DNA from: Clostridia bacterium | Lineage (GTDB): Bacteria > Bacillota > Clostridia > Oscillospirales > Acutalibacteraceae | Direction of reading: 5' to 3' | Assembly (NCBI GenBank): GCA_017439545.1 | Contig: JAFSIW010000047.1 | Location: forward strand, 1 to 40,778 | Length of the DNA stretch: 40,778 bases | In this document: positions 8,110 through 16,092 of the stretch, piece after piece | How positions within the stretch are numbered: the stretch's first letter is position 1 | Layout of the letters: every line of letters begins with the position of its first letter | Program-made: the position numbers and the translations under genes | Notes under the pieces: model-generated | What the model was told of the DNA's origin: nothing | Database searches by the model: none | What the model saw: only the letters and a program-made list of their open reading frames with translations

Positions 8110-10473
8110 CTAAATGCGGTAGGTCAATTCTTTTACAATGCTATCACCAAAGGAGTAGATTTGTTGATAGGTGGTAAAGACAACCAGAGCAAGGAACACG
8201 ATAATTGCCATACCGATTACGGCCAGCAAGATGGAGATCACACTCTTCAGTACAGAGTAACGATGGGTCTGAGTATTACCGGAGAAGATCAGGAATCCGC
8301 TCCAGATCACACTCAAGGACGAGAAGAACGTGATGTACATTGCTTCATCCAACACAATAAAGTGAGACAATATGGTGTTGAGAATGGTAAACAGCGCCAT
8401 GGGCAACAAAGCGTAGCTGGTAAACACGTATACGTCTTTGATGCTGCCTTCGCCGTCGGCCAGTGTGGTCACGCACCAGTTAGAGAGTGTCCACAGCAGT
8501 AAGGGCATTGCTACGAGCAGAATTTCGCTCATAATGGAAATTTTGGTACCGTAGGCTGCGTTGAATAAGTAGTTGGTAAAGAATTTGGAAATGATACGGG
8601 CCACGATCAGGAACAGAGCAATCACCGAAGCGGCGGCCGCGCTACCACGTTTTTCGTGTTTTACATCCCAGAAGCCATCGAAGGGATGGATCATAATGTA
8701 AAAACCGTACAGTACTTTATTCAAGAAGGTGCCTTGTTTATCGGCATATTTGGGATCGGTATTCCGCTTGTGGATCCAGCCCCAAAGCTTCACCAGCAGG
8801 AACAGCACCACGATAACAACCGCGGCAATCACCAGCAGATAATTTTCAATCAAAGCGGCGCGTTGCTGACCCAAAGCGGTAGAATACCGTTCTTTGTTAT
8901 TGGAGTAGCGGAAGTATTTTACTGCCTCGTCATACTTTTCTTCTTGCATACAGGCGTTACCTTTCCCGTCGTAAGCAATGTCAAAGTTGGCGTTTTCTTC
9001 CAATACCTGATCCCACTTGGCTACGCTGTTCTGATAATCATACTGTTTGTAATAATAGTATGCTTCGTCGATCAGAGTGCCGTATTTGGTGGGCTCAAAA
9101 ATGGTAACATAACCGGTGCCTTGATCCAACATCAGCAGATCGTCACCGCGATAGGTGATGGACACGGGAATCTTGGAGTTACCGATCTGATAGCCGTCGC
9201 CACTGAAGGCATACAGCAATTCACCGTCCGAAGAGTAGGTGAACAGGCGATTGTTACGGCTGTCAAGCAAGGTGTAACGACCGTTGGGTCCTAACGCTAC
9301 GTCTTCAATGACCGAGGTTTCGGGTTTACCCAAGGAGTCGTAACCGAAAGAGATGTCACCGATGGTGGAGAAATAACCCTTACGGATCAAAACGTCATTA
9401 CCGGTGGGATTCAGCCGTTTTACGGGAGAGGACTTACTGTCAGCCGCGCCGGACATAGCGGCAGCGGCAATGTCTTCTTCCTCAACTGCGCTGGTGGTCA
9501 CGTAAAGGAATCCGGAATCGTCAATGACGATGTTGTTGTATTCGGTAGGCACAAAGCTTTCCATACGGTCGCCCTGTGCGTCGGTCAGAATATTCTTCCA
9601 GGCATATTCTACCACGCTGTAGGTTACCTGCTGCGCACCAACGAAGCCGTTGAATTCGCCTTGTTCATCCAGCAAAATCAGACCTTCTTTAGCACCTTCG
9701 GCTACTACGAACATATTGTTGGAGCCGTCAACCGCCAATTTGGTAGGCAGGTAGGTAAAGTCTTCGCTCACGTAGGCAAGTTCGGGATCAACAAAGGTAC
9801 GGATCATGGTACCGTCTTGCTTGAACCGAACGATACGGTTGTGCTTGGTATCGGCTACGTAAATGGTGCCGTCGTGAGCAATGGTAACCCCTTCGGGATA
9901 AGCAAAACCATCGGTCTTGCCATTGTTCATAAAGGTAGACAGAACCATTTTTACATTGTAGTCTGCATCCAAGATGATCAGACGACCATGGAAGCCGCTG
10001 GTATCTACCGATTCGCTTTCCGTATCGGTTGTATCCTCTGCCGTGTCTTCAGCGGCGGTATCATCCGTTGCGGTATCATCAGTGGTAGCCTCTGTGGCAG
10101 CGGGCTCTTCGGTAGCGGTGTCAGGTTCCTCGGCGGGAGTTTCCGACACGACTCCGTCTGCCACGTTAGTGAGAGCAGACATATCCACCGTATAGTCGCG
10201 ATCCAGAATGTAGATGTTACCATCTTTGTCAACTTCCATATCAGAAGGACGAGTCAACTCCCCTACCCCGATATCCTCACCGCTGATGGTCGCGGTAGGA
10301 ATATAAGCGTGGGGGGTAACCACGGGGTTTCCATTATAGTCGTACACGTAGGTGCCGTACGGAATGGATGCGGATACAACTTCATCTACTGCTGCGGTAG
10401 CCGGCATAGCACACACCGACATCAGCAGGGTAACCGCAAGGATTATAAAAAGGTATTGTTTCAATCTTCGCAT
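8110..10473 (-). CDS. NHL-repeat, TPR-like and Yip1-type membrane protein
   Basis: A 787-residue multidomain protein. A signal peptide (residues 1-28) leads to an extracellular NHL beta-propeller (about 70-460) with repeated motifs such as RPSDMEVDKDGNIYILDRD, YPEGVTIAHDGTIYVADTKH and NRIVRF. A 65-residue Thr/Glu/Asp-rich insertion (about 93-158) interrupts the first blade. Residues about 465-545 look like two TPR-type helical hairpins (YDEAVKYFRYSNNKERY). A membrane helix follows at about 552-572, then a Yip1-type bundle of about five helices (FYIMIHPFDGFWDVKHEKRG onward). The start follows GGGGAG by 7 nt. NHL and TPR parts usually bind proteins or ligands, so it may scaffold the transporter or DUF5696 partner at the membrane. 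The function is unknown. Confidence 0.82.
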   Translation of the reverse strand: MRRLKQYLFIILAVTLLMSVCAMPATAAVDEVVSASIPYGTYVYDYNGNPVVTPHAYIPTATISGEDIGVGELTRPSDMEVDKDGNIYILDRDYTVDMSALTNVADGVVSETPAEEPDTATEEPAATEATTDDTATDDTAAEDTAEDTTDTESESVDTSGFHGRLIILDADYNVKMVLSTFMNNGKTDGFAYPEGVTIAHDGTIYVADTKHNRIVRFKQDGTMIRTFVDPELAYVSEDFTYLPTKLAVDGSNNMFVVAEGAKEGLILLDEQGEFNGFVGAQQVTYSVVEYAWKNILTDAQGDRMESFVPTEYNNIVIDDSGFLYVTTSAVEEEDIAAAAMSGAADSKSSPVKRLNPTGNDVLIRKGYFSTIGDISFGYDSLGKPETSVIEDVALGPNGRYTLLDSRNNRLFTYSSDGELLYAFSGDGYQIGNSKIPVSITYRGDDLLMLDQGTGYVTIFEPTKYGTLIDEAYYYYKQYDYQNSVAKWDQVLEENANFDIAYDGKGNACMQEEKYDEAVKYFRYSNNKERYSTALGQQRAALIENYLLVIAAVVIVVLFLLVKLWGWIHKRNTDPKYADKQGTFLNKVLYGFYIMIHPFDGFWDVKHEKRGSAAAASVIALFLIVARIISKFFTNYLFNAAYGTKISIMSEILLVAMPLLLWTLSNWCVTTLADGEGSIKDVYVFTSYALLPMALFTILNTILSHFIVLDEAMYITFFSSLSVIWSGFLIFSGNTQTHRYSVLKSVISILLAVIGMAIIVFLALVVFTTYQQIYSFGDSIVKELTYRI

Positions 10474-10509
10474 ATTTTTTCTCCCCTATCAGATTATAAT
10501 CACGCCGAA

Positions 10510-11370
10510 TTATTCTTTAATACCGGCAGAGGACATCGTTTCCACAATGCTGCTCTGGGAGAACACAAATACTGCGATGGGCAAGATCATCATAAATACG
10601 ATGGATGCTGCCGCAGTACCGGCACGGGCAATACCTGCCGAAACAATTTGGGAAACAGCGTAGTTCAGACTCTTTAGATCCTCACTGTAAATGTAGGTAG
10701 CGCCGGTAGCGTTCCACAAGCCTTGGAAGGAGAACACGATCAAGGTCAGCCAAGCGGGTTTAACCATAGGCATAACAATGGTCCAGAAGATACGCATTTC
10801 GCCGGCACCGTCGATCTTGGCGGCTTCGATAATGGCATCTTTAACCATCGCTTCCATATGTTGCTTCATCAGGTACAGACCCAGTGAAGAAGAGAAAGCG
10901 GGCAAAATAATGGACCAATAGGTATCAATGAAGTGCATATTCTTCATAACCATAAAGGTGGGAATACCGGTTACCGCAGTGGTAAACATCAGGGACAGCA
11001 CGATGATGCTGAACACAAAGTTGGATCCCATGAAACGCTTTTTGGACAAAGAATAGGCGGCCATAGAGGCGATGATCACGTGACCGAAGGTACCCACGAT
11101 AGACACGAACAAGGTGTTGAAAATGTATCGGGAGAAGGGTACCCAGGAATCGTTCAGGTTCTGGAACAGATCCTGGAAGTTTTTAAAGGTAGGATTGGCC
11201 ACCCAGAAGCGAGGGGGGAAGATCCACAATTCATCCAAAGGCTTCAAGGATTGAATGATGGCGTAGTACATGGGGATGACCATCAAAAAGGCGAACAGCA
11301 ACACGACCAACAGCAAGGAGATGTCACCGCCGGCAGACCGGTTTACACGGGATTTTTTAACTCTTGCCAT
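10510..11370 (-). CDS. Carbohydrate ABC transporter permease, MalG type (first pair)
   Basis: A 286-residue permease with a basic N-terminus (MARVKKSRVNRSAGG) and six predicted membrane helices. The EAA ATPase-docking loop is clear (DAIIEAAKIDGAGEMRIFW, then MPMVKPAWL). The length is normal for the family (about 270-300). AAAGGTGG precedes the ATG by 10 nt, and the start lies 2 bp after the stop of the MalF-type gene, a sign of coupled translation. The C-terminus ends FSQSSIVETMSSAGIKE, the usual MalG-type tail. Its partner binding protein is most likely the large protein at 12354-15401, from order and orientation. Confidence 0.9.
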   Translation of the reverse strand: MARVKKSRVNRSAGGDISLLLVVLLFAFLMVIPMYYAIIQSLKPLDELWIFPPRFWVANPTFKNFQDLFQNLNDSWVPFSRYIFNTLFVSIVGTFGHVIIASMAAYSLSKKRFMGSNFVFSIIVLSLMFTTAVTGIPTFMVMKNMHFIDTYWSIILPAFSSSLGLYLMKQHMEAMVKDAIIEAAKIDGAGEMRIFWTIVMPMVKPAWLTLIVFSFQGLWNATGATYIYSEDLKSLNYAVSQIVSAGIARAGTAAASIVFMMILPIAVFVFSQSSIVETMSSAGIKE

Positions 11371-11372
11371 GA

Positions 11373-12320
11373 TTAGTTACCCACCTTTCTGATCAATTTC
11401 TGAATCACCTTATTGCAAACAACCATCAGAACAAACAGAAGGGTTGCAATGGCGGAAGCATAACCCATTTCAAAGCGTTGTCCGCCGTAGTCGTTCAAGT
11501 GGTGCATAATGGTATGTACCGCATAGCCCGTACTGGGGAAGCCAACCAGACCGTCGATGGTAGGTCCGATACTGAAAGCGCCGGTGATGCTCATAACAGC
11601 CGAGAACATCAAGGACTCTTTCATCAGCGGCAGGGTAACGTACCACAGTTCTTGCCAACGGTTGCGGATCCCGTCCACCGCGGCAGCTTCGTAGTAAGTG
11701 CGGTCAACCCCTTGGAAACCTGCAATGAAGTTCAGGAAGGAGGTACCGAGACTGGTCCACAGCAGAACCACGATAACCAGAGGCATCATATATTGGGTGT
11801 TTTGGAACCACAAAATAGGAGAGTTGATAACCCCTAATTTGATCAGCCAGGCGTTGATAAAACCGTAACTGTCCCCCGAGAACAGCAGGGTAAATACCAA
11901 GAAGGCGTTACCCGAAATGGAGGGGGCATAGAACATCAGGGTAAGCACTGCGCGGACCTTGGGAGTGAACTCGTTGAGCGCCCAAGCAAAGAAGAAGCAC
12001 AGCAGGTACCCGATAGGACCGGTAACACCGGCCAAAATGACCGTATTGCGAATGGCGATCAAAAAGATATCGTCACGCAAGAACAGTCTGGTATAGTTTT
12101 CAAACCAAACAAAGTTGGGAGTTTGGATCATGTTAAAGTCGGTAAAACTGTAGAAGATAGAAATCAACACAGGAATAACCGTAAAGCAAACAAACAAAGC
12201 GAAATAAGGCAACACCATCAAATAGGCGACCCGATCATTCCAGATTCGAGTGGCTATTTCTTTCTTTGTCAGCTTGCGACGGGGTTCTTGATCCCGATCA
12301 CGTTTCAGCTTAAACTTCAT
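11373..12320 (-). CDS. Sugar ABC transporter permease, MalF type (first pair)
   Basis: A 315-residue permease with a long basic cytoplasmic N-terminus (KFKLKRDRDQEPRRKLTKKE) and six membrane helices, the first being YLMVLPYFALFVCFTVIPVL. The EAA loop reads YYEAAAVDGIRNRWQELWYV and then TLPLM. GAGGG lies 7 nt before the ATG. It follows the large binding-protein gene by 33 bp and precedes the MalG-type gene by 2 bp, the standard binding protein-MalF-MalG order. It forms the membrane channel with the 10510-11370 product; an ATPase must come from elsewhere in the genome. Confidence 0.9.
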   Translation of the reverse strand: MKFKLKRDRDQEPRRKLTKKEIATRIWNDRVAYLMVLPYFALFVCFTVIPVLISIFYSFTDFNMIQTPNFVWFENYTRLFLRDDIFLIAIRNTVILAGVTGPIGYLLCFFFAWALNEFTPKVRAVLTLMFYAPSISGNAFLVFTLLFSGDSYGFINAWLIKLGVINSPILWFQNTQYMMPLVIVVLLWTSLGTSFLNFIAGFQGVDRTYYEAAAVDGIRNRWQELWYVTLPLMKESLMFSAVMSITGAFSIGPTIDGLVGFPSTGYAVHTIMHHLNDYGGQRFEMGYASAIATLLFVLMVVCNKVIQKLIRKVGN

Positions 12321-12353
12321 TTTATTTCCCTCGATTCGTGTTACAATGAAAAA

Positions 12354-15300
12354 TTATTGGATCTCTGCAAATTCTGCTTGTTTTCTGACCAATTCTTCGT
12401 TGATCATTTTTACATAATCAAGAAGTTGTTCACCCGGGTCAGCCTCATTGTTTACTACTTCGAGGAAAGCGAAGTTGATGTAACGACCGAGGATGTAACT
12501 ACCGGGATATTCGGGCAACGCAGTGGCATAACCCCAGGCTTCTTCAATCGCCTTAAAGTCGGCGGTGCTCCAGGGGAGCTGAGAAGCAGCTTCAAGGTTA
12601 GCGGTGTTGTAACGGGATGCAGTACCCAAAATACTTTCAATTTCCAGACCGTATTCATATTGAATCTGGGTGCTGGTCCACCAATCAAGGAAAGCCCATG
12701 CTTCTTCGGGGTGTTTAGAGGTGTTCAGAATAACCGATGCGGTACCGGAAGCCAAAGTCTTGTGGTCGATGGTGCCGTCTTTTTGTACGGTGCCGGGCAC
12801 GTTGGTGAAGCCCCACAGACCTTTGATTTCGGGAGCGAAAACGCTCAGCTGGTTATATTGGGTGTAATCGGCAATACCGATGGGAGTTTCACCGGTACGG
12901 AAGCGGTTAGCAAAGTCATAGGTGACCAAGCAATCGTAAGCGGTGAAGAATTCGGTCCATTTTTGGAAGAGTTGGATGGATTGGGCGGTATCCAAAGCCG
13001 AAATGGCCTCACCGTTACCCTTATCTTCGTAGAATTGACCGCCGTTTTGATACAGCAGCGTACCGTAGGTATTGATGGTACCGGGAACACCGAACTGCAT
13101 CGAGTTCATATTCAGTTTGATGATGCAGTTATATACGTCTTCCCAGGTTTTGGGGATTTCGATCTCCAGTTCGGAAAGAACGTCCTTACGATAGAACAGC
13201 ATGGGGAAAGCGAAGGTTTCGGGCAAGCCGTAGGTGCGCTTTACGCCGTTCTTTTCGTATTGATAAGGAATAATTGCATTTTCATTAAAGCGTTTGAGCA
13301 CTTGGTCGTATGTATCAAATTGGCTCATATCCATAACCGCGCCACGGATGGCGTAGTTGATAGGATCGCTGGCGCCTACGCCCAAAACGATATCGGGGCC
13401 GGTGCCGGCTGCAATGGAGGGCAGTACGGTGGCTGCCGAAACCAACTGCAGGTTTACCTTACAGGGCAGATCGTTTTGGTTATTGTCGATCAGCGAACGA
13501 AGGATCTGGGATTGGTCCAAACTGGTGGTAACCCAAACCTTGATCTCTTCTTTTTCGCCGTCGGCATATTCGCTCATACGACCTACATCGTCATAATCCA
13601 TATAGAAGGAAGCGAGGAACATCATAAGCTGATGCTTTACGCCGGCAAAGAAGCCTTTACCGGACTTGGGGTTCTTCGCTTCTACAGGAGAGAGCATCAC
13701 CCAGTCCAAGCTGACCGGTTGGGAGGTGGCGTTGAGCAACCAGGTAGAAATGGTACCCAGATTGGATTTAAAGTTTTGCAGACGCTTGGCGATAACACGA
13801 GGAGTCTCGGTCATCGTGTCAATGTCTTGTACCAAGGTCTTAAAGCTACTGGTAAAGGAACCGGAGTCCCCTACCAAAGTCTCAATGTCTTCCACGATTT
13901 GCTTGATCTCAACGGAATTTTCTTCCATGGTCTTCAGCGTTTCGGGAATCAGATCGTCAAAGGCATAGTCGCGGTAGGCGTCAGGAGTAGAGCCGGTAAT
14001 CATCAGAATATCACGATAGCATTCGTTCAATTCGTAAACCACACTGTCTACACGGTCAAGGATGTCACCGAATTCGCCCAGAGAAACCTCCAGCGTGATG
14101 GTATTGATGCCTTCGTTAAAATAGAAGTACATTTCTTCGCCGTTGGGGGCGCAAATGGTTTCTACCTGCCAGCCGTTGTCGTAGTTAAAGCGTACGTGCT
14201 TGGCTTCTTGGCAGGGAACCTCACCGTTTACGTACAAAATACGGTTGCAGAAGGTACCGTCTTTTGTGGATTGTTGGAAACGGGTAACAATTTTATAAAG
14301 ACCGGCTTCTTTCACGTCCATCTCCCAAGTCAACCATTGATAGGGAGAGGTAAATTTGCCGCCGTCAATTTCGTTCAGGGCAATCGTATCGTAAGAATAG
14401 GGCTCCATAGCGGGGTTGGTGCGGTCGTACTCTGCATACAACGTAGTAGAGGACTTTTGGCTGGGGCGTTCAGCTTGCACCTTAATAGAGACGCTGCCGT
14501 CTTCTACGGAAGCATCTGTGCCGTTTTGGTAGCCTTTGGCTTTATATTCTTCTTGCAGTTGTGCATACGTGGGCAGTTCACCGGGCACAGCAAAGGTCAG
14601 TCGGTTAATGACCATAGGCTCGCGCTCAGAGGTAAGAGCCAGGGTGTGAGCACCTGCCGTCAGATAGAAATACAGGTGATCGCCGTAGTTACCGCTGGCA
14701 TCACGGCAGTTGATATCGTACCAGCCGTTCTTTTCAATCGAACTGGGACGGATCTGGTTGTCGTGCACGTCAGTCTTAAACACCTTGCTGCCGGCTGCAT
14801 CCAGCACAAAGTCGCCGTTATCGTCCTTTTTAAAATCCTCGGGGTTGTCGATCCAAGTACGAGGGAAGATAAGTGCGCCCGCTTCGGTAAAGGGTTGCTC
14901 GCCGTCAATGGTCAGTGCCCGTTCAATATCCGACTTTTTGCCGGGAACGGTATAATACAATACATTGATAGCATAAAGCCCGTCGGCAGGAACGGTAAAA
15001 TTCCAGACAACGGTTGAATCTTCCTCGGTACGGATGGAGGCGCCTGCCAAACCATTCAAGGCTTTAAAGGCTTCCGCATCCTGAGAATCATATTGAGTGT
15101 CCACCTTCACGTTTGCAGATGATTGTTCCGGCAAATAGGTGTTGGCAGCAACGGTAAAGCTACCCGTAGCAAAAGGTGTCTGAGCGTGATCGTCGAAATA
15201 CTCAGAATACTTATATTTGGAGAATTTTTCTACCTTTTGGGGTGTTTCCTCCAGCGTTGGAGCCGATTGATCGGTGGGAGTAGTCACAGAGGGATCTGCC

Positions 15301-15401
15301 GTCCCCTCTTGCGATTCCACAGCCAATGCGGCACTGCCTGCTACCGACAACAGCATGACCAAAGCCAAGAGCATTGCCAGATAGCGTTTTACGATTTTCA
15401 T
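12354..15401 (-). CDS. Large secreted solute-binding protein with carbohydrate-binding-like domains
   Basis: The chosen start at 15401 gives 1015 residues. It is the first ATG ahead of a clean signal peptide (KIVKRYLAMLLALVMLLS) and has GAAAGGG upstream. Cleavage is predicted after AALA; no lipobox Cys is present, unlike normal Gram-positive binding proteins. Two beta-sandwich, CBM6/35-like regions follow (about 70-240, TVPADGLYAINVLYYT; about 270-440, MDVKEAGLYKIVTRFQ). Next is a helical spacer (about 455-560) with heptad-like spacing, and then a family 1-type solute-binding domain (about 620-1015; GTGPDIVLG, FRTGETPIGIADYTQ, EEAWAFLDWWTS). This is twice the normal size. It leads the locus and should feed the first permease pair, perhaps while holding a polymer through its N-terminal domains. 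How it is retained at the cell is unclear. Confidence 0.85.
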   Translation of the reverse strand: MKIVKRYLAMLLALVMLLSVAGSAALAVESQEGTADPSVTTPTDQSAPTLEETPQKVEKFSKYKYSEYFDDHAQTPFATGSFTVAANTYLPEQSSANVKVDTQYDSQDAEAFKALNGLAGASIRTEEDSTVVWNFTVPADGLYAINVLYYTVPGKKSDIERALTIDGEQPFTEAGALIFPRTWIDNPEDFKKDDNGDFVLDAAGSKVFKTDVHDNQIRPSSIEKNGWYDINCRDASGNYGDHLYFYLTAGAHTLALTSEREPMVINRLTFAVPGELPTYAQLQEEYKAKGYQNGTDASVEDGSVSIKVQAERPSQKSSTTLYAEYDRTNPAMEPYSYDTIALNEIDGGKFTSPYQWLTWEMDVKEAGLYKIVTRFQQSTKDGTFCNRILYVNGEVPCQEAKHVRFNYDNGWQVETICAPNGEEMYFYFNEGINTITLEVSLGEFGDILDRVDSVVYELNECYRDILMITGSTPDAYRDYAFDDLIPETLKTMEENSVEIKQIVEDIETLVGDSGSFTSSFKTLVQDIDTMTETPRVIAKRLQNFKSNLGTISTWLLNATSQPVSLDWVMLSPVEAKNPKSGKGFFAGVKHQLMMFLASFYMDYDDVGRMSEYADGEKEEIKVWVTTSLDQSQILRSLIDNNQNDLPCKVNLQLVSAATVLPSIAAGTGPDIVLGVGASDPINYAIRGAVMDMSQFDTYDQVLKRFNENAIIPYQYEKNGVKRTYGLPETFAFPMLFYRKDVLSELEIEIPKTWEDVYNCIIKLNMNSMQFGVPGTINTYGTLLYQNGGQFYEDKGNGEAISALDTAQSIQLFQKWTEFFTAYDCLVTYDFANRFRTGETPIGIADYTQYNQLSVFAPEIKGLWGFTNVPGTVQKDGTIDHKTLASGTASVILNTSKHPEEAWAFLDWWTSTQIQYEYGLEIESILGTASRYNTANLEAASQLPWSTADFKAIEEAWGYATALPEYPGSYILGRYINFAFLEVVNNEADPGEQLLDYVKMINEELVRKQAEFAEIQ

Positions 15402-15447
15402 TTGTTCATCGCCCTTTCCGGATACAAAATACAGACAACAAAACCGA

Positions 15448-15467
15448 CCAAACAATTTCTTGTTTGG
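15448..15467 (-). other. Leader hairpin with GAAA tetraloop
   Basis: A perfect 8-bp stem (CCAAACAA/TTGTTTGG) with a GAAA loop lies in the leader of about 165 nt between the promoter at 15573-15601 and the start at 15401. GNRA-capped stems often stabilise mRNA 5' regions. No riboswitch consensus is recognised in this leader. Confidence 0.5.
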
Positions 15468-15572
15468 CGATTCAGCAATAAAAATATTTGTGCGTTCTGT
15501 GCAAAATTCACAATCATATGGGCAAGTTATACAAAACAAACCCGCGCATTTTGGCACATTTAACACACATAT

Positions 15573-15601
15573 ATATTACAAAAAACCGATTCAAAAGTCA
15601 A
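15573..15601 (-). promoter_or_regulatory. Main promoter of the carbohydrate-uptake locus
   Basis: The minus strand shows TTGACT (15596-15601), a 17-bp spacer and TAATAT (15573-15578). Transcription would start near 15566 and read through the large binding-protein gene into the locus. The -35 box is embedded in an inverted repeat (15594-15624). The rest of the 340-bp gap between 15401 and 15742 is AT-rich and shows no gene. Confidence 0.7.
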
Positions 15602-15624
15602 TACAAATCTATTTTTGTGACTTT
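15594..15624 (-). terminator. Inverted repeat: weak terminator or operator over the -35 box
   Basis: Arms AAAGTCA (15594-15600) and TGACTTT (15618-15624) enclose an inner CAAA/TTTG pairing. On the minus strand a T-rich stretch follows, so it could end zapA-operon transcription. It also overlaps the -35 box of the next promoter, so it could instead be an operator. The stem is AT-rich and weak. Confidence 0.4.
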
Positions 15625-15741
15625 GATTCCACGATATCCACAAGAATTCTTTCTGTTTTTTGTGAAAAGTAACCAAATTTTATTTTCTTTTTTCGTCATT
15701 CCACCGAAAAACCATAGAAATCTCTGTCAATTTTCCTCGAA

Positions 15742-16080
15742 TTATTGGGAATTTCGCAGTTTTTTGATTTCTTCTGACAGTCGACCGATCTCTTTTTGCG
15801 CCTCTTCAGCATTGAGTCGGGCACAAGCGGCATCCTCAACCGCATTTTTCAGCTGCAAGTGCAGTTGATCACACTCCAAACGGCTTTTGGCCAGCTGTTC
15901 GCTGTAATCCAGCGCCGCCAGTACCGCTACCATAGTAGTGGAAAGACAACGGCTTTTCTTTTTGATCTCATCCAGTTTTTCATTCAGCTCTTCACCCAGC
16001 CGACGAACAAAAACCTCGTCCTCCTCCGACGTGACCATATACTCGATCCCGCCCACGGTCAAACGAATCTTATTGGCCAT
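15742..16080 (-). CDS. zapA: Cell division protein ZapA
   Basis: A 112-residue protein with the ZapA-type N-terminal globular part (RLTVGGIEYMVTSEEDEVFV and then RRLGEELNEKLDE) and a long C-terminal coiled coil (about 55-110, ending EEIKKLRNSQ). ZapA bundles FtsZ filaments and stabilises the Z-ring in the cytoplasm at midcell. Length and architecture match Bacillota ZapA. AGGAGG lies 8 nt before the ATG. It follows the M18 aminopeptidase gene by 12 bp and is probably co-transcribed with it from the promoter at 18172-18200. Confidence 0.88.
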   Translation of the reverse strand: MANKIRLTVGGIEYMVTSEEDEVFVRRLGEELNEKLDEIKKKSRCLSTTMVAVLAALDYSEQLAKSRLECDQLHLQLKNAVEDAACARLNAEEAQKEIGRLSEEIKKLRNSQ

Positions 16081-16092
16081 AAAGCAATCCTC

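Noticed and set aside
12123..15017. Very long open frame (964 codons) on the plus strand, antisense to the large binding protein
   Set aside because: The minus-strand frame has a signal peptide, recognisable domains, a ribosome binding site and operon spacing. The plus frame has no known motif and reflects codon bias that removes stops from the opposite strand.
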